Positions 1-9,304 of a DNA stretch of 64,000 nt are shown one piece after another. The DNA is from PMP191F sp047602185 (GTDB lineage Bacteria > Bacteroidota > Bacteroidia > Chitinophagales > Chitinophagaceae). Position 1 is the first letter of the stretch, and every line of letters starts with the position of its first letter. The translations under genes were made by a program, and so were the position numbers. Under the pieces are notes generated by a model. It was not told where the DNA came from. It ran no database searches and saw only the letters and a program-made list of their open reading frames with translations. Location: NCBI GenBank assembly GCA_047602185.1, contig JASGHY010000001.1:2356001-2420000 (forward strand), given 5' to 3'.

Positions 1-368
1 ACATGAACCATCCCAATATTGATGTGATACTGATTGGCGATCGTGTTTCCAAAAACTCCAAGATAACAGTAGGTGGCGAAGCCATTGCCAAAATAAAACA
101 GATCAAAGCCGATCTGTGCTTTATGGGCATGAACGCCATCGACATTCAGCACGGCATTACTGACAACGACTGGGACATTGTACAACTGAAAAAAGCGATG
201 ATAGAGTCATCGCAGAGAGTAGTATGCCTCACCATTGCTGAAAAGATCAACACATTACAACCGATACATATTTGCAACGTCAGTGATATTGATATCCTGA
301 TTACCGAGCTGCCGCCAGATGACCCTCTCCTTAAACCTTATCGTGATTTAGGAATTGAAATTTTATAG
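1..368 (+). CDS. DeoR/GlpR-type transcriptional regulator, C-terminal part (5' end outside window)
   Basis: The 121 visible residues match the DeoR-type sensor domain (DeoRC), which binds a phosphorylated sugar and controls an N-terminal DeoR helix-turn-helix. Characteristic stretches are ADLCFMGMNAID, followed by the GIT...D segment, then KKAMIESSQRVVCLTIAEK and a late ICNVSDIDILITE. In the family the N-terminal HTH is about 60 residues and the whole protein about 250, so roughly half is missing to the left. The frame appears to remain open to the window edge, so the ATG at position 3 is probably internal. Known members repress sugar-use operons. Its position 149 bp before a SusC/SusD operon is compatible with local control, but that is inference. 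The effector cannot be read from this fragment. Confidence 0.85.
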   Translation, partial: MNHPNIDVILIGDRVSKNSKITVGGEAIAKIKQIKADLCFMGMNAIDIQHGITDNDWDIVQLKKAMIESSQRVVCLTIAEKINTLQPIHICNVSDIDILITELPPDDPLLKPYRDLGIEIL

Positions 369-517
369 AATAAACGCATTTGTTAGAACCTATTGTGGCG
401 ATGGCAATTTGAAGTGAATGTAATACTGATGAAAAACCATTTTCTGTACCAGATGCTCTGATTTTCCTTAACAAGGGAAGATAATTTCATATACGACTGT
501 TAACGATTAATTCAAAA

Positions 518-3500
518 ATGTTAGCTATGAGAAGATTTACCAAGCTACTGCTTCTTTGCATTCTGCTGCTGCCTTGTGCGCTTTCCTATGCACAGGGTCA
601 ACCCATTAAAGGGATTGTTGTGGATGAGGACAACAACGCCCCTATTGTTGGCGTAACCGTTTCAGTAAAAGGAACTACCCGTGCTTCACAAACAGACGGT
701 GCGGGTGCATTCACCATCGTTGCTAAAAAAGGTGATGTACTGCAGTTCTCTTATGTAGGTTATGCACGAAAAGATTTTACTGTGGGCGACGCTACCACAG
801 TTTCCATCCGCATGCGCAACTCCGACAAGCAATTGGGCGAAGTAGTCGTTACCGCGATGGATATTAAAAGAAATCCACGCGAGCTGGGTTACTCAGTTCA
901 GAAAGTGGATGGTAAAGAAATTGCGCAAACACAGCGCGAGAACTTTATCAACAGCTTGCAGGGACGTGTAGCTGGTCTTACCATCACTCCTTCCTCTGGT
1001 CTTGCAGGTTCATCTTCCAGCATCGTATTAAGAGGTTTCAACTCACTTTCCATGAGCAACCAGCCACTGTTTATTGTGGATGGTGTAATTATGGACAACA
1101 GTACTGTCGATGAAAACTCTGATGGTGGTAAAGGTATCGGTATGGTAGACCGTACCGGCTTAACCAGCAATGCTAACAGAAATACAGACTATACCAACAG
1201 GATGGCCGACCTGAACCCGAATGATATTGAAAGTATCACGGTGCTGAAAGGTCCTGAAGCGACAGCGTTGTATGGTAGCCAGGCCAGTTCCGGCGCCATC
1301 GTTATCTCTACACGCAAAGCAAAATCAAACAAACTCGCTCTTCAATACGATAACAGTTTCCGTTTCCAGAAGATCACACGTTATCCGGATGTGTACGATC
1401 AGTACTCAAACGGCTCCAACGGAGCAGCTTCTAACATCTTCCGTTATTTTGGACCGAAATACGATCAGAACACTGTTTTGTATGATAACAAAGACAATTT
1501 CTTCAAAACAGGCTTTACTCAGAGTCATAACCTGGGCGCTGACTTCGGTTTCAAAAAATCGATCTTCAGGGTTTCCGGTTCTACTTTCAACCAGGATGGT
1601 GTAGTTCCTAATAACACTGCAAAACGTTATACACTCCGTATTTCTAATACCACCAAAATTGGTAAGTACGTAGATGTTACTCCTTCTTTTACCTACATCA
1701 ACTCTCAGAACAGGAAAGTACTGAACAGTGCAGGTGGCTTTTTATTAGGCCTGCTGTTATGGCCCAGCACCAACGACATCAGGAACTATGCTGATGACAA
1801 CGGAGCTAAGATTCCTCTTTTCAGTGCTAACCCTAACAGTGATTACGACAACCCGCTGTTCAACGTAAACTACAACAAGAACTACGACGAGACAAAACGC
1901 TATACCGGTACACTGGGTATCAACATCAACCCATTTGACTGGTTACAGGTGTCTGGCCGTTTCGGTTTCGAGCGATACAATACCTATGGTTACCTGCAAT
2001 ACCACCCCAACTCCTACTATATTTCTTCCGGGGTTAAGGGTACACAGGATAATTTCTGGAGAAGATATACAGGTTACAACCATACTATTACCGCTACTGC
2101 GCGTAAGAACTTTGGCAAGAACTTCACTACCCGCCTGATGGTTGGTACTATGTGGCAGGATTATAACACACAGCAGTTTGCCATGACCGGTAACACACTG
2201 GTAGATGTAAACCGCACAGACAGCAACAATACTGATCCCACCAGCCGCCAGCGCTTATTAAGGAATAACTATGGCGACTACAATGATTACAGGCTGCGTC
2301 AGCAGGCTTATTTCGGAGAAGCTTCCATTGGGTTTAAAAATGTTGCCTTCCTGAGCTATACACACCGTTTTGAATCAGCATCAACGCTGCCTAAAAAGAA
2401 CAGGAACTATAACTATCCGGGAGCAAGCTTAAGCTTGATCGTAAGTGATATGATCCCTCAATTGCGCCAGAGCACATTCCTGAGCTACTGGAAGTTAAGA
2501 GGTTCTATCGCTTCAACAGCCCGTTTGAACAGTCCCTACTCCACACAGTCAGTATTCGTAAACTCATATGCAAGCGGCGGCGGTTATTCATACGGCTTTA
2601 CCAATGCTAACCCCGATCTGAGTCCTGAAAAGCAGCAAACATTTGAGATCGGTACTGAAATGCGTTTATTCAACAGCAGGATCAACCTGGATGTTGCTTA
2701 CTATAACACACTTAACAAAGACCAGATCGTTGAGAACTTCCGTCTGAGCTATGGTACTGGTTATGTGTTAAATACCCAGAACGCAGGTAGCACACGCAAC
2801 CAGGGCGTTGAAGTGGTATTAAATGCTTCTGTATTGAAAACTCCTTCTTTTGGCTGGGATATGACCTTCAACTTTGCCAAAATGTGGAATAAAGTAATAA
2901 AACTGCCAGCCAACGTTGCAGAATACTACATTGCTGATACATGGGTATATGCCAACGCAAGAGGTGGTTTAACACTGAACTCAGCCACTACTACCATTAC
3001 TTCTTATGGTTATTCAAGGAACAACAATGGCGATATCCTGATCAACCCAACTACCGGCTTACCGGTGATTGACGCAACCTTTAAAGTACATGGTGACAGA
3101 AACCCCAACTTTACACTGGGTTGGAACAACTCACTGAGATATAAAAACTGGAGATTAAGCTTCCTGTGGGATCTGAAAGTAGGTGGTGATGTATTCAACG
3201 GTACTAAAATGTTCATGACCAGTATCGGAAAGAGCACCTTAACTGCCGACAGAATGACTCCACGCGTTATCAAAGGTGTATTGAACGATGGCAAACAGAA
3301 CACTGCTACTCCTACACAGAACAACATCGTAGTAGTACCTGGTCTCAACGACGATTACTATACTGCATCTTATATGCCTGAAGAAGCATTTATTGAGAAA
3401 AATGTTAACTGGTTCCGTTTACGCGATATTACACTGAGCTATACCTTCCCTGAAACATTAACAAGGAAAGTGAAATTTGTGAAAAACCTGGGAGTATTTG

Positions 3501-3661
3501 CTACAGGAAACGACCTGATACTGATCACCAACTATTCAGGAGCTGATCCTTCTGCAAATGGTAATACAGCAGGTACACGTGGTGTAGGCGCCTTTGGATT
3601 TGACTATGGCAAACTGCCAACACCAATCAGTGTAAACGTAGGCCTGAGAGCAACTTTCTAA
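518..3661 (+). CDS. SusC/RagA-family TonB-linked outer-membrane transporter
   Basis: The 1047-residue protein has a signal peptide ending near SYAQG. A carboxypeptidase-D-like beta-sandwich (about residues 28-110, with SYVGYARKDFTV) follows, then the TonB-box-like LGEVVVTA, the plug domain (NSLQGRVAGLTI, LRGFNSLS, QPLFIVDGV, ESITVLKGPEATALYGSQASSGAIVI) and a long beta-barrel ending in VGLRATF. The terminal aromatic residue is usual for BAM-inserted barrels. Length and order match SusC, which imports glycans or peptides with a SusD lid. A second ATG three codons downstream (527) could also be the start. SusD follows after 20 bp. No glycoside hydrolase or anti-sigma gene is adjacent, so the substrate is unknown. 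Confidence 0.95.
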   Translation: MLAMRRFTKLLLLCILLLPCALSYAQGQPIKGIVVDEDNNAPIVGVTVSVKGTTRASQTDGAGAFTIVAKKGDVLQFSYVGYARKDFTVGDATTVSIRMRNSDKQLGEVVVTAMDIKRNPRELGYSVQKVDGKEIAQTQRENFINSLQGRVAGLTITPSSGLAGSSSSIVLRGFNSLSMSNQPLFIVDGVIMDNSTVDENSDGGKGIGMVDRTGLTSNANRNTDYTNRMADLNPNDIESITVLKGPEATALYGSQASSGAIVISTRKAKSNKLALQYDNSFRFQKITRYPDVYDQYSNGSNGAASNIFRYFGPKYDQNTVLYDNKDNFFKTGFTQSHNLGADFGFKKSIFRVSGSTFNQDGVVPNNTAKRYTLRISNTTKIGKYVDVTPSFTYINSQNRKVLNSAGGFLLGLLLWPSTNDIRNYADDNGAKIPLFSANPNSDYDNPLFNVNYNKNYDETKRYTGTLGININPFDWLQVSGRFGFERYNTYGYLQYHPNSYYISSGVKGTQDNFWRRYTGYNHTITATARKNFGKNFTTRLMVGTMWQDYNTQQFAMTGNTLVDVNRTDSNNTDPTSRQRLLRNNYGDYNDYRLRQQAYFGEASIGFKNVAFLSYTHRFESASTLPKKNRNYNYPGASLSLIVSDMIPQLRQSTFLSYWKLRGSIASTARLNSPYSTQSVFVNSYASGGGYSYGFTNANPDLSPEKQQTFEIGTEMRLFNSRINLDVAYYNTLNKDQIVENFRLSYGTGYVLNTQNAGSTRNQGVEVVLNASVLKTPSFGWDMTFNFAKMWNKVIKLPANVAEYYIADTWVYANARGGLTLNSATTTITSYGYSRNNNGDILINPTTGLPVIDATFKVHGDRNPNFTLGWNNSLRYKNWRLSFLWDLKVGGDVFNGTKMFMTSIGKSTLTADRMTPRVIKGVLNDGKQNTATPTQNNIVVVPGLNDDYYTASYMPEEAFIEKNVNWFRLRDITLSYTFPETLTRKVKFVKNLGVFATGNDLILITNYSGADPSANGNTAGTRGVGAFGFDYGKLPTPISVNVGLRATF

Positions 3662-3681
3662 CATTCTAAATCATTTGAACA

Positions 3682-5322
3682 ATGAAAAAGATATTTTCTT
3701 CATATACTCCCATAGCACTGGCTGCAACCATGTTGCTGGGTTCCTGCGCGAAAAAAATTGATGATGCCTTTGTGAACCCGAATGCAGACGTAAAACAGCC
3801 TGTAGAGGTACTGTTGCCTAACATTATCGCTAACATGACCATCAGTTATGCAGCTGCCGGTACCAACTATGGTCCGCAGAACGATGGACTTTATATTGGC
3901 CGCTATGTACAATTCTGGGCCACTAACACAACCGCTAACCAGTACGACCGTATGGGCGGCGCCACCGGCGCCAGTGACATCCTCGGTAGCATCTGGGCTA
4001 TGCACTATTATGGCCAGGGCCAGAACCTCAACCGCATGGTAGAATGGGCTACACAAGACCAGAAATGGGATTATGTAGGCGTAGGCTACGCTATCAGGGC
4101 ATGGAGCTGGTTAACATTAACCGATACTTATGGCGATGTGATCCTGAAAGAAGCATTTAACACCAGCCAGCTGGTATTCCATTATGACGAGCAGAAAGAT
4201 GTATATGCTGAAGTAAGAAGACTTTGCCACGTAGCATTGGCCAACCTGAACAGAACAGATGGCAATGTGAGCCAGGCCAACCTTCTCAAAGGAGATCAGT
4301 TTATGAATGGTGGTGATGTAAACAAATGGAAAAAATTCACTTATGGCGTATTGGCAAGATCATTCAGCCATCTTACCAACAAAACAAAGGGCACTGACTA
4401 TCTTCCTGACTCTGCTCTTTATTATGCCAACCTGGCGATGAAAACAAATGCTGAGAATACTGTAGCCACTTTCTCGAATGTTGGCGGTACAGGTACATTC
4501 AGCTACTATGCCCCCTACCGTGGTAACATCGGTACTTTACGTCAAAGCCGCTTTATTGCCGACCTGATGTCAGGAAGTAATAACGCATTCCTGGGTGTAA
4601 ACGATCCGAGAGCATGGTATATCATCCGCGAGAATCCTAACGGCACCTTCAAAGGCATCCGTCCCAATAAAGGAACAGATGCGTTGACTACCAACGACCA
4701 GCCTGCGAATTTCTGGGGAGGCGCCTTCAGCAGCACTACAGCACCTGCTAATGACAATACCTGTCGTTATATCTTCAAAAATGCACCGCTGTGGCCTATC
4801 ATGACTGCCAGCGAAATGGCGTTCATCAGGGCAGAGATTTATTTTAAACAAGGTGATAAGACCAATGCCCTGGCTGCCTACAAAGAAGGTATCAAACTCA
4901 ACTTTGATCAGCTGATCGCTGACTACAGTACTTCAGTACCCACAGCGAATGTAATGACAGCTACTACCAGGGATAACTTCCTGGCCAATGCAGCAGTAGT
5001 TCCTTCTGAAAGTGCTCTTACCCTTTCTCACATTATGCTGCAGAAATACATTGCACTGTATGGCTGGGGTATTAATGAAACCTGGGTTGACCTCAGAAGA
5101 TACCATTACAACCTTGACACAGACGGTGGATTACAGGTGTACAGAGACTTTGCACCGCCATCCGGTTCGGACCTGTATCCTGATAACAACAGCAAAGTGG
5201 TGTACAGAGCACGTCCCCGTTACAATTCAGAATACCTGTATAACGTAGACGAGTTGAGAAGGATCGGTGCATTAGCGCTTGATTACAACACCTTAGAACA
5301 ATGGTTTTCTATTAAACCCTAA
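3682..5322 (+). CDS. SusD/RagB-family nutrient-binding outer-membrane lipoprotein
   Basis: The 546-residue protein has a lipoprotein signal peptide with Cys22 (LLGSC), followed by DDAFVNPNADVKQP, typical of SusD-like_2 proteins. The body is alpha-helical with TPR-like segments such as AEMAFIRAEIYFKQGDKTNALAAYKEGI, the usual SusD signature near the C-terminal third. It would sit on the cell surface as the lid of the SusC barrel encoded 20 bp upstream and deliver ligand to it. A DUF4397 lipoprotein follows after 26 bp, giving a three-gene operon. The ligand is not predictable from sequence alone. Confidence 0.93.
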   Translation: MKKIFSSYTPIALAATMLLGSCAKKIDDAFVNPNADVKQPVEVLLPNIIANMTISYAAAGTNYGPQNDGLYIGRYVQFWATNTTANQYDRMGGATGASDILGSIWAMHYYGQGQNLNRMVEWATQDQKWDYVGVGYAIRAWSWLTLTDTYGDVILKEAFNTSQLVFHYDEQKDVYAEVRRLCHVALANLNRTDGNVSQANLLKGDQFMNGGDVNKWKKFTYGVLARSFSHLTNKTKGTDYLPDSALYYANLAMKTNAENTVATFSNVGGTGTFSYYAPYRGNIGTLRQSRFIADLMSGSNNAFLGVNDPRAWYIIRENPNGTFKGIRPNKGTDALTTNDQPANFWGGAFSSTTAPANDNTCRYIFKNAPLWPIMTASEMAFIRAEIYFKQGDKTNALAAYKEGIKLNFDQLIADYSTSVPTANVMTATTRDNFLANAAVVPSESALTLSHIMLQKYIALYGWGINETWVDLRRYHYNLDTDGGLQVYRDFAPPSGSDLYPDNNSKVVYRARPRYNSEYLYNVDELRRIGALALDYNTLEQWFSIKP

Positions 5323-5348
5323 CGTAACCACCGTTTAAATTAATTACT

Positions 5349-6107
5349 ATGAGCTTATTTAACAGATATAAAAGTATTACTGCTGTGGCCTTAACAGCAG
5401 CAGTAATGGCTGTTGCATGTTCCAAGGACGCAGATACTGCTACCGCAGCTACCAATTCCAACCTGAGCGACCAGGCTGTACTGAAAGTGTACAATGCTGC
5501 GCTCAATACTTCACGCAACTTTGTGTACATTGATAATAACCCATTATCATACACACTGCTGGCCTACGGTGCCAGCTTTCCTTCACTGTATGGTGTTACT
5601 GTACCATCAGGCAGCAGAACAGTGTTGGTTAAGGATACGTTGCCCACTTCCACGCAAACCCAAATAACCTTTACCAATAACTTTGAAGCAGGTAAACACT
5701 ATACACTTTTTACCTACGACACAGTAAATGCAGTAAAGTATAAGATGGTTACAGATGCTATTGAAATACCGGCTGATACCACGGCAAGACTAAGGTTTGC
5801 CAACCTTATCTTTTCAGGTTCAGCGGCCGCTGCACCCAACGTTGATATTTTCTCTGTACGTCGCAATGCAAACATCTTTAGTAACATAGCTCCCGGTGCT
5901 GTTACGGACTTCATTCCCCATCCGTCAGCTCCGGCTATTGATACTTTTTATGTACGCATTGCAGGTACTTCTACCACCCTGTTGCAGGCCAATAGTTACA
6001 GCCCTACCAAAAAAAGAAGCTATACGCTTATTTTCCGTGGACGCCTGGCTGAAGCTACTACCACTGCTACACTTTTCCGTACATTAACATCAATGGTTAC
6101 TTACTAG
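5349..6107 (+). CDS. DUF4397-domain lipoprotein, third gene of the SusCD operon
   Basis: The 252-residue protein has a lipoprotein signal with Cys24 (AVAC). Two beta-rich repeats follow: the first starts at AVLKVYNAALNTSRNFVYIDN and the second at ARLRFANLIFSG with VDIFSVRRNANIF. Each resembles the DUF4397 pattern (an 'R-x-x-N/H-xx-P-xx-VDI' strand followed by a y-G-x-s-xY segment). In Bacteroidota, small lipoproteins in this slot of a SusCD operon often act as extra surface ligand-binding proteins (SusE/SusF position); here that is inference. It lies 26 bp after SusD and is followed by a terminator hairpin, so it is probably the last gene of the operon. Confidence 0.75.
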   Translation: MSLFNRYKSITAVALTAAVMAVACSKDADTATAATNSNLSDQAVLKVYNAALNTSRNFVYIDNNPLSYTLLAYGASFPSLYGVTVPSGSRTVLVKDTLPTSTQTQITFTNNFEAGKHYTLFTYDTVNAVKYKMVTDAIEIPADTTARLRFANLIFSGSAAAAPNVDIFSVRRNANIFSNIAPGAVTDFIPHPSAPAIDTFYVRIAGTSTTLLQANSYSPTKKRSYTLIFRGRLAEATTTATLFRTLTSMVTY

Positions 6108-6131
6108 TTTTTCAACATTTGCAGTAGATAT

Positions 6132-6166
6132 ATTCCCTGCCGGCATTGCCGGTGGGGATTTTTTTT
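6132..6166 (+). terminator. Rho-independent terminator of the SusCD-DUF4397 operon
   Basis: A G/C-rich stem (CCCTGCCGGC paired with GCCGGTGGGG, loop ATT, one or two wobble or mismatch pairs) is followed directly by a run of eight T. It lies about 25 bp after the stop codon of the DUF4397 gene. Confidence 0.8.
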
Positions 6167-6167
6167 G

Positions 6168-6329
6168 AAGATACAGGTCGCTGAGGGTGGGATTTCGGAA
6201 TGTAGAGATCTTGTGAGTGGCTGTCCGTGAAACGTGAATCGGCAGACGGCAATCGGCAATCGTGAGTCGTGAATCGTCAGTCGTGAGTGGCTGTCTGTGA
6301 AACGTGAAAAGTAAAACGTGAGTCGTGAA
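6168..6329 (+). repeat. Modular intergenic word-repeat array, left of the 192-bp element
   Basis: Short related words follow one another: variants of GTGAGTGGCTGTCCGTGAAACGT, GAATCGGCAGACGGCAATCG and GTGAGTCGTGAATCGTCAGTCG. The same words, in reverse complement, occur at 38161-38220 and 25380-25440. No open frame here is conserved with its neighbours and no start or RBS is convincing, so it is treated as non-coding. The array continues at 6522-6660 after an inserted palindromic element. Confidence 0.8.
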
Positions 6330-6521
6330 TCAATATCGTTGAATTAAGCTCCGGAGGAGCTACCTGTTTATAGAAAATCAATTTTATCGAAGGTATTCAG
6401 CTCCGGTAGGAGCTTCCGGTAAGGCACGGGAGGCTCCTACCGGAGCCGGGGCATGCTTATTATATTCATTTCTATAAACAGGAGGCCACGCTGTGGCCCT
6501 TTCTTAATTCAATGACATTGA
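6330..6521. repeat. 192-bp palindromic element with terminal inverted repeats, copy A1
   Basis: The left end TCAATATCGTTGAATTAAG (6330-6348) pairs with the right end at 6503-6521 (one mismatch, one G-T pair). Inside are a GCTCCGGAGGAGC hairpin (6348-6360), CCTGTTTATAGAAA (6363-6376) pairing perfectly with 6469-6482, GCTCCGGTAGGAGC (6400-6413) pairing perfectly with 6433-6446, and a GGCCACGCTGTGGCC hairpin (6484-6498). The whole element can fold as one branched structure. A near-identical copy is at 25459-25648. No ORF of useful length is present, so it is MITE-like or a structured RNA/DNA element. Confidence 0.9.
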
Positions 6522-6660
6522 GTCGTGAAATCGTGAGTGGATGAGGCAGGTGAATAGTGAATGGCTGTTCCTTGTAAACTTATCAACCCTTCAACCTGTC
6601 AACTATATTCCTTGTACCTCAAAGCTCGTCGCTGGTATTTATGAATAACTGCCCACTTGC
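6522..6660 (-). repeat. Modular intergenic word-repeat array, right of copy A1
   Basis: This stretch carries GTCGTGAAATCGTGAGTGG, then a GGTGAATAGTGAATGG word, then a segment at 6541-6640. That segment is the near-exact reverse complement of 38051-38165 (shared words include TTGACAGGTTGAAGGGTTG and the GAGCTTTGAGG..ACAAGG words). It separates the SusCD operon from the convergent SpmA/B-like gene. Confidence 0.8.
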
Positions 6661-6700
6661 TTACAGCACCAACATCCGGACAAGTGAGTTTCTACGAAAA

Positions 6701-7942
6701 TCAGGAACTCCAGGGCCAGTTGTAAGTAACAATAATGGCGGTAATGATACCGGCAAGATCGGCCAGTAAAGCAGCAGGCACTGCATAGCGCGTATTCTTA
6801 ATACCTACAGAACCAAAATACACGGCTACAATATAGAAAGTAGTATCGGCCGAACCCTGTATTACACAAACAAGGCGGCCTACAAAAGAATCGGGACCAT
6901 AGCTTTTCATCGCTTCCACCATCAATCCCCGCGCACCATTACCACTAAAGGGTTTCATTAAAGCAGTAGGAATAGCGGGTACAAAATCAGTATTGACACC
7001 CAGCATAGAAAAGAACCACCTCAAGCCATTCATGGCATACTCAAAAGCTCCGCTGTTACGCAACAGGCCAATAGCAACCAGCATGCCTACCAGGTAAGGA
7101 ATGATCCTTACAGCCACTTCAAAGCCTTGTTTAGCGCCCTCTACAAAAGCTTCAAAAATATTAATGCGTTTATATAAGCCACCAAGAATGAATACAACGA
7201 AGATCAGAAAGATAAGTCCATTACTTACTATGTTAGAAAAGGTAACTGCACCTGTGTTGCTGAGCATATGCCGCATAAACCAGGCAAAAAGCCCCAGTAA
7301 TACAGAGACGCTACCACCAAATAAAGCGATAGTGGTCCATTGACTGCGGGAAAACTTCTGTTTAATCGCAGTAATACTCATAGCCACCATGGTAGCAACG
7401 AAAGTACCAATGACACAGGGAATAAATACCTCAGTAGCATTTTTTGAATTGACACTCACACGCATGGCAATAATGCTCACCGGAATAATTACCAATCCTG
7501 ATGCATGCAATACCATAAACATGATCTGGGCATTGGAAGCAGTTTCCTTTTCTTCATTCAGGTCCTGCAGGCTTTGCATGGCTTTTAAACCAAATGGCGT
7601 GGCTGCATTATCCAATCCCAGCAGGTTTGCAGAAAAGTTCATCATCATGTGCCCCATCGCCGGATGATTGCGTGGCACATCAGGGAAAAGTTTATGTAAG
7701 AACGGGCCTACCAGTCGCGAAAGGAAATTGATAGCCCCTGCTCTTTCCCCCACACTCATAAAACCAAGAAAAAGGCTCATGATCCCAATCAGCCCGAGCG
7801 ATAGCTCCACCCCTGTTTTCGCTGATTCAAAAACACCGTCGATCAATACTTTAAAGATCATTGCATCGCCCATGATGAGGCGCGAACAGGCAATTACAAA
7901 AGCAATGAGGAAAAATCCGATCCACAGGTAGCTTAAAACCAT
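6701..7942 (-). CDS. SpmA/SpmB-type fusion membrane protein (nucleoside-recognition/GATE domains)
   Basis: The 413-residue protein has about ten hydrophobic segments. The first half contains GVELSLGLIGIMSLFLGFMSVGERAG and NLLGLDNAATPFGLKAM, matching spore maturation protein A. The second half contains AFVEGAKQGFEVAVRIIPYLVGMLVAIGLLR and PTALMKPFSGNGARGLMVE, with VIQGSADTTFYIVAVYFGSVG, matching SpmB. Fused SpmA-SpmB proteins are common in non-sporulating Bacteroidota. The transported or sensed solute is not established, and the name reflects homology to Bacillus proteins needed for spore core dehydration. It is a single gene, divergent from ychF. No strong terminator is visible beyond its stop, where the word-repeat array begins. 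Confidence 0.88.
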   Translation of the reverse strand: MVLSYLWIGFFLIAFVIACSRLIMGDAMIFKVLIDGVFESAKTGVELSLGLIGIMSLFLGFMSVGERAGAINFLSRLVGPFLHKLFPDVPRNHPAMGHMMMNFSANLLGLDNAATPFGLKAMQSLQDLNEEKETASNAQIMFMVLHASGLVIIPVSIIAMRVSVNSKNATEVFIPCVIGTFVATMVAMSITAIKQKFSRSQWTTIALFGGSVSVLLGLFAWFMRHMLSNTGAVTFSNIVSNGLIFLIFVVFILGGLYKRINIFEAFVEGAKQGFEVAVRIIPYLVGMLVAIGLLRNSGAFEYAMNGLRWFFSMLGVNTDFVPAIPTALMKPFSGNGARGLMVEAMKSYGPDSFVGRLVCVIQGSADTTFYIVAVYFGSVGIKNTRYAVPAALLADLAGIITAIIVTYNWPWSS

Positions 7943-8080
7943 AGCAGGAATGAATGTTTTTGGAGCTTTGAAGATAATTGAAAGTCAACGATAAAACCCG
8001 ATTTTCAGCCTGAAAATTCTCCTCGATCCGGCTTCTTTCGGCAGGGATATAACCAACTGGGAAATAAACCTGCTTTAGCT

Positions 8081-8088
8081 TATCTTTG
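8081..8088 (+). promoter_or_regulatory. Candidate Bacteroidota sigma-A promoter of ychF (-7 element)
   Basis: TATCTTTG matches the Bacteroidota -7 consensus TAnnTTTG exactly. About 20 bp upstream lies ACTGGG (8056-8061), a partial match to the TTTG -33 element. The site is 81 bp before the ychF ATG. The match is to the consensus only; no transcription start has been mapped. Confidence 0.5.
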
Positions 8089-8168
8089 CGCCCCGAAAGC
8101 AGGTCAATGGCCGGGCGTTAAGCGTTTCGCATTCGGCGTTCAGCATTCATAATAACATATAACATAAA

Positions 8169-9266
8169 ATGGCTTTACAAGCAGGCGTAGTAGGATTACC
8201 CAACGTAGGTAAATCAACCTTATTTAATGCGGTGAGCAATAGTGCTAAAGCACAGGCAAGTAACTACCGTTTCTGTACTATTGAACCCAACGTAGGACTG
8301 GTAGATGTTCCGGATGACCGTTTGAACAAACTGGCAGACCTGGTAAAACCTGAACGCATTGTACCCACCCAGATCGAGATCGTGGACATTGCAGGCCTGG
8401 TAAGAGGCGCCAGCAAAGGTGAAGGCCTGGGTAATAAATTCCTTGCGAATATCCGCGAAGTAGATGCCATCATTCACGTTATCCGTTGTTTTGAAGATGA
8501 GAACATCCTGCGTGAAGAAGGCCCCATCAACCCCGTAAGCGATAAAGAGATCATTGATACCGAGCTCCAGTTGAAAGACCTGGACAGCGTGGAGAAAAAG
8601 ATCAGTCGTATCGAAAAACAGGCACGTAATGATGCCAAACTGAAAGCAGAATACGATGTACTGGTTCGTTGCAAGGCTCATCTTGAACAAGGTAAAAGCA
8701 TCCGCGAACTGGAGATCTCCAAAGAAGAAAGACCTGCTATTGCCGATCTTTTCCTGCTTACAGAAAAGCCCGTACTATATGTTGCCAACGTAGACGAGCC
8801 ATCTATGCATACCGGCAATAAGTTTTCAGAACTGCTGAAAGAAGCTGTGAAAAATGAAAAAGCGGAAGTAATTGTAATGAGCAACTCTATCGAAGCACAG
8901 ATCTCCGAAATGGATGATCTTTCTGATCGCCAGATGTTCATGGAAGAATATAAAATGACGGAGCCGGCACTGAACCGTCTTATCCGCTCTACTTACAAAC
9001 TGCTTAAACTCTATACCTACTTTACCGCAGGTGTGCAGGAAGTACGCGCCTGGACCATCCAGGAAGGCTGGAAGGCGCCACAGGCTGCCAGCGTTATCCA
9101 TACCGATTTTGAAAAAGGCTTTATTAAAGCTGAAGTAATTGCTTATAACGACTATATTCAATATGGTTCCGAAGCCGCCTGCCGCGAAGCCGGTAAATTA
9201 CGCATTGAAGGAAAAGAATACATTGTGAAGGATGGTGATGTGATGCACTTCAGGTTTAATGTTTAA
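8169..9266 (+). CDS. ychF: YchF/OLA1-family ribosome-associated NTPase
   Basis: The 365-residue protein has the full Obg-related layout: the P-loop GLPNVGKSTLFN at residues 9-20, switch segments (NYRFCTIEPNVG), the G3 region DIAGLVRGASKGEGLGNKF, the atypical NVDE in place of NKxD that gives the family ATP preference, a coiled-coil insertion, and the C-terminal TGS domain starting near TAGVQEVRAWTI and ending KDGDVMHFRFNV. Family members bind ribosomes and modulate stress responses. Length is normal. The start is well placed, with a TAnnTTTG promoter 81 bp upstream and a terminator 40 bp downstream, so it is monocistronic. Confidence 0.97.
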   Translation: MALQAGVVGLPNVGKSTLFNAVSNSAKAQASNYRFCTIEPNVGLVDVPDDRLNKLADLVKPERIVPTQIEIVDIAGLVRGASKGEGLGNKFLANIREVDAIIHVIRCFEDENILREEGPINPVSDKEIIDTELQLKDLDSVEKKISRIEKQARNDAKLKAEYDVLVRCKAHLEQGKSIRELEISKEERPAIADLFLLTEKPVLYVANVDEPSMHTGNKFSELLKEAVKNEKAEVIVMSNSIEAQISEMDDLSDRQMFMEEYKMTEPALNRLIRSTYKLLKLYTYFTAGVQEVRAWTIQEGWKAPQAASVIHTDFEKGFIKAEVIAYNDYIQYGSEAACREAGKLRIEGKEYIVKDGDVMHFRFNV

Positions 9267-9304
9267 GACAACAAGATCAAAGAATCAAGGTTCAAGAGAA
9301 TACA

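Noticed and set aside
6330..6521. Insertion sequence
   Set aside because: There is no transposase frame inside either A-type copy, so it cannot be an autonomous IS; non-autonomous mobility remains possible.
8220..8690. 156-codon minus-strand frame opposite ychF
   Set aside because: ychF is strongly supported on the other strand; this frame has no family motif.
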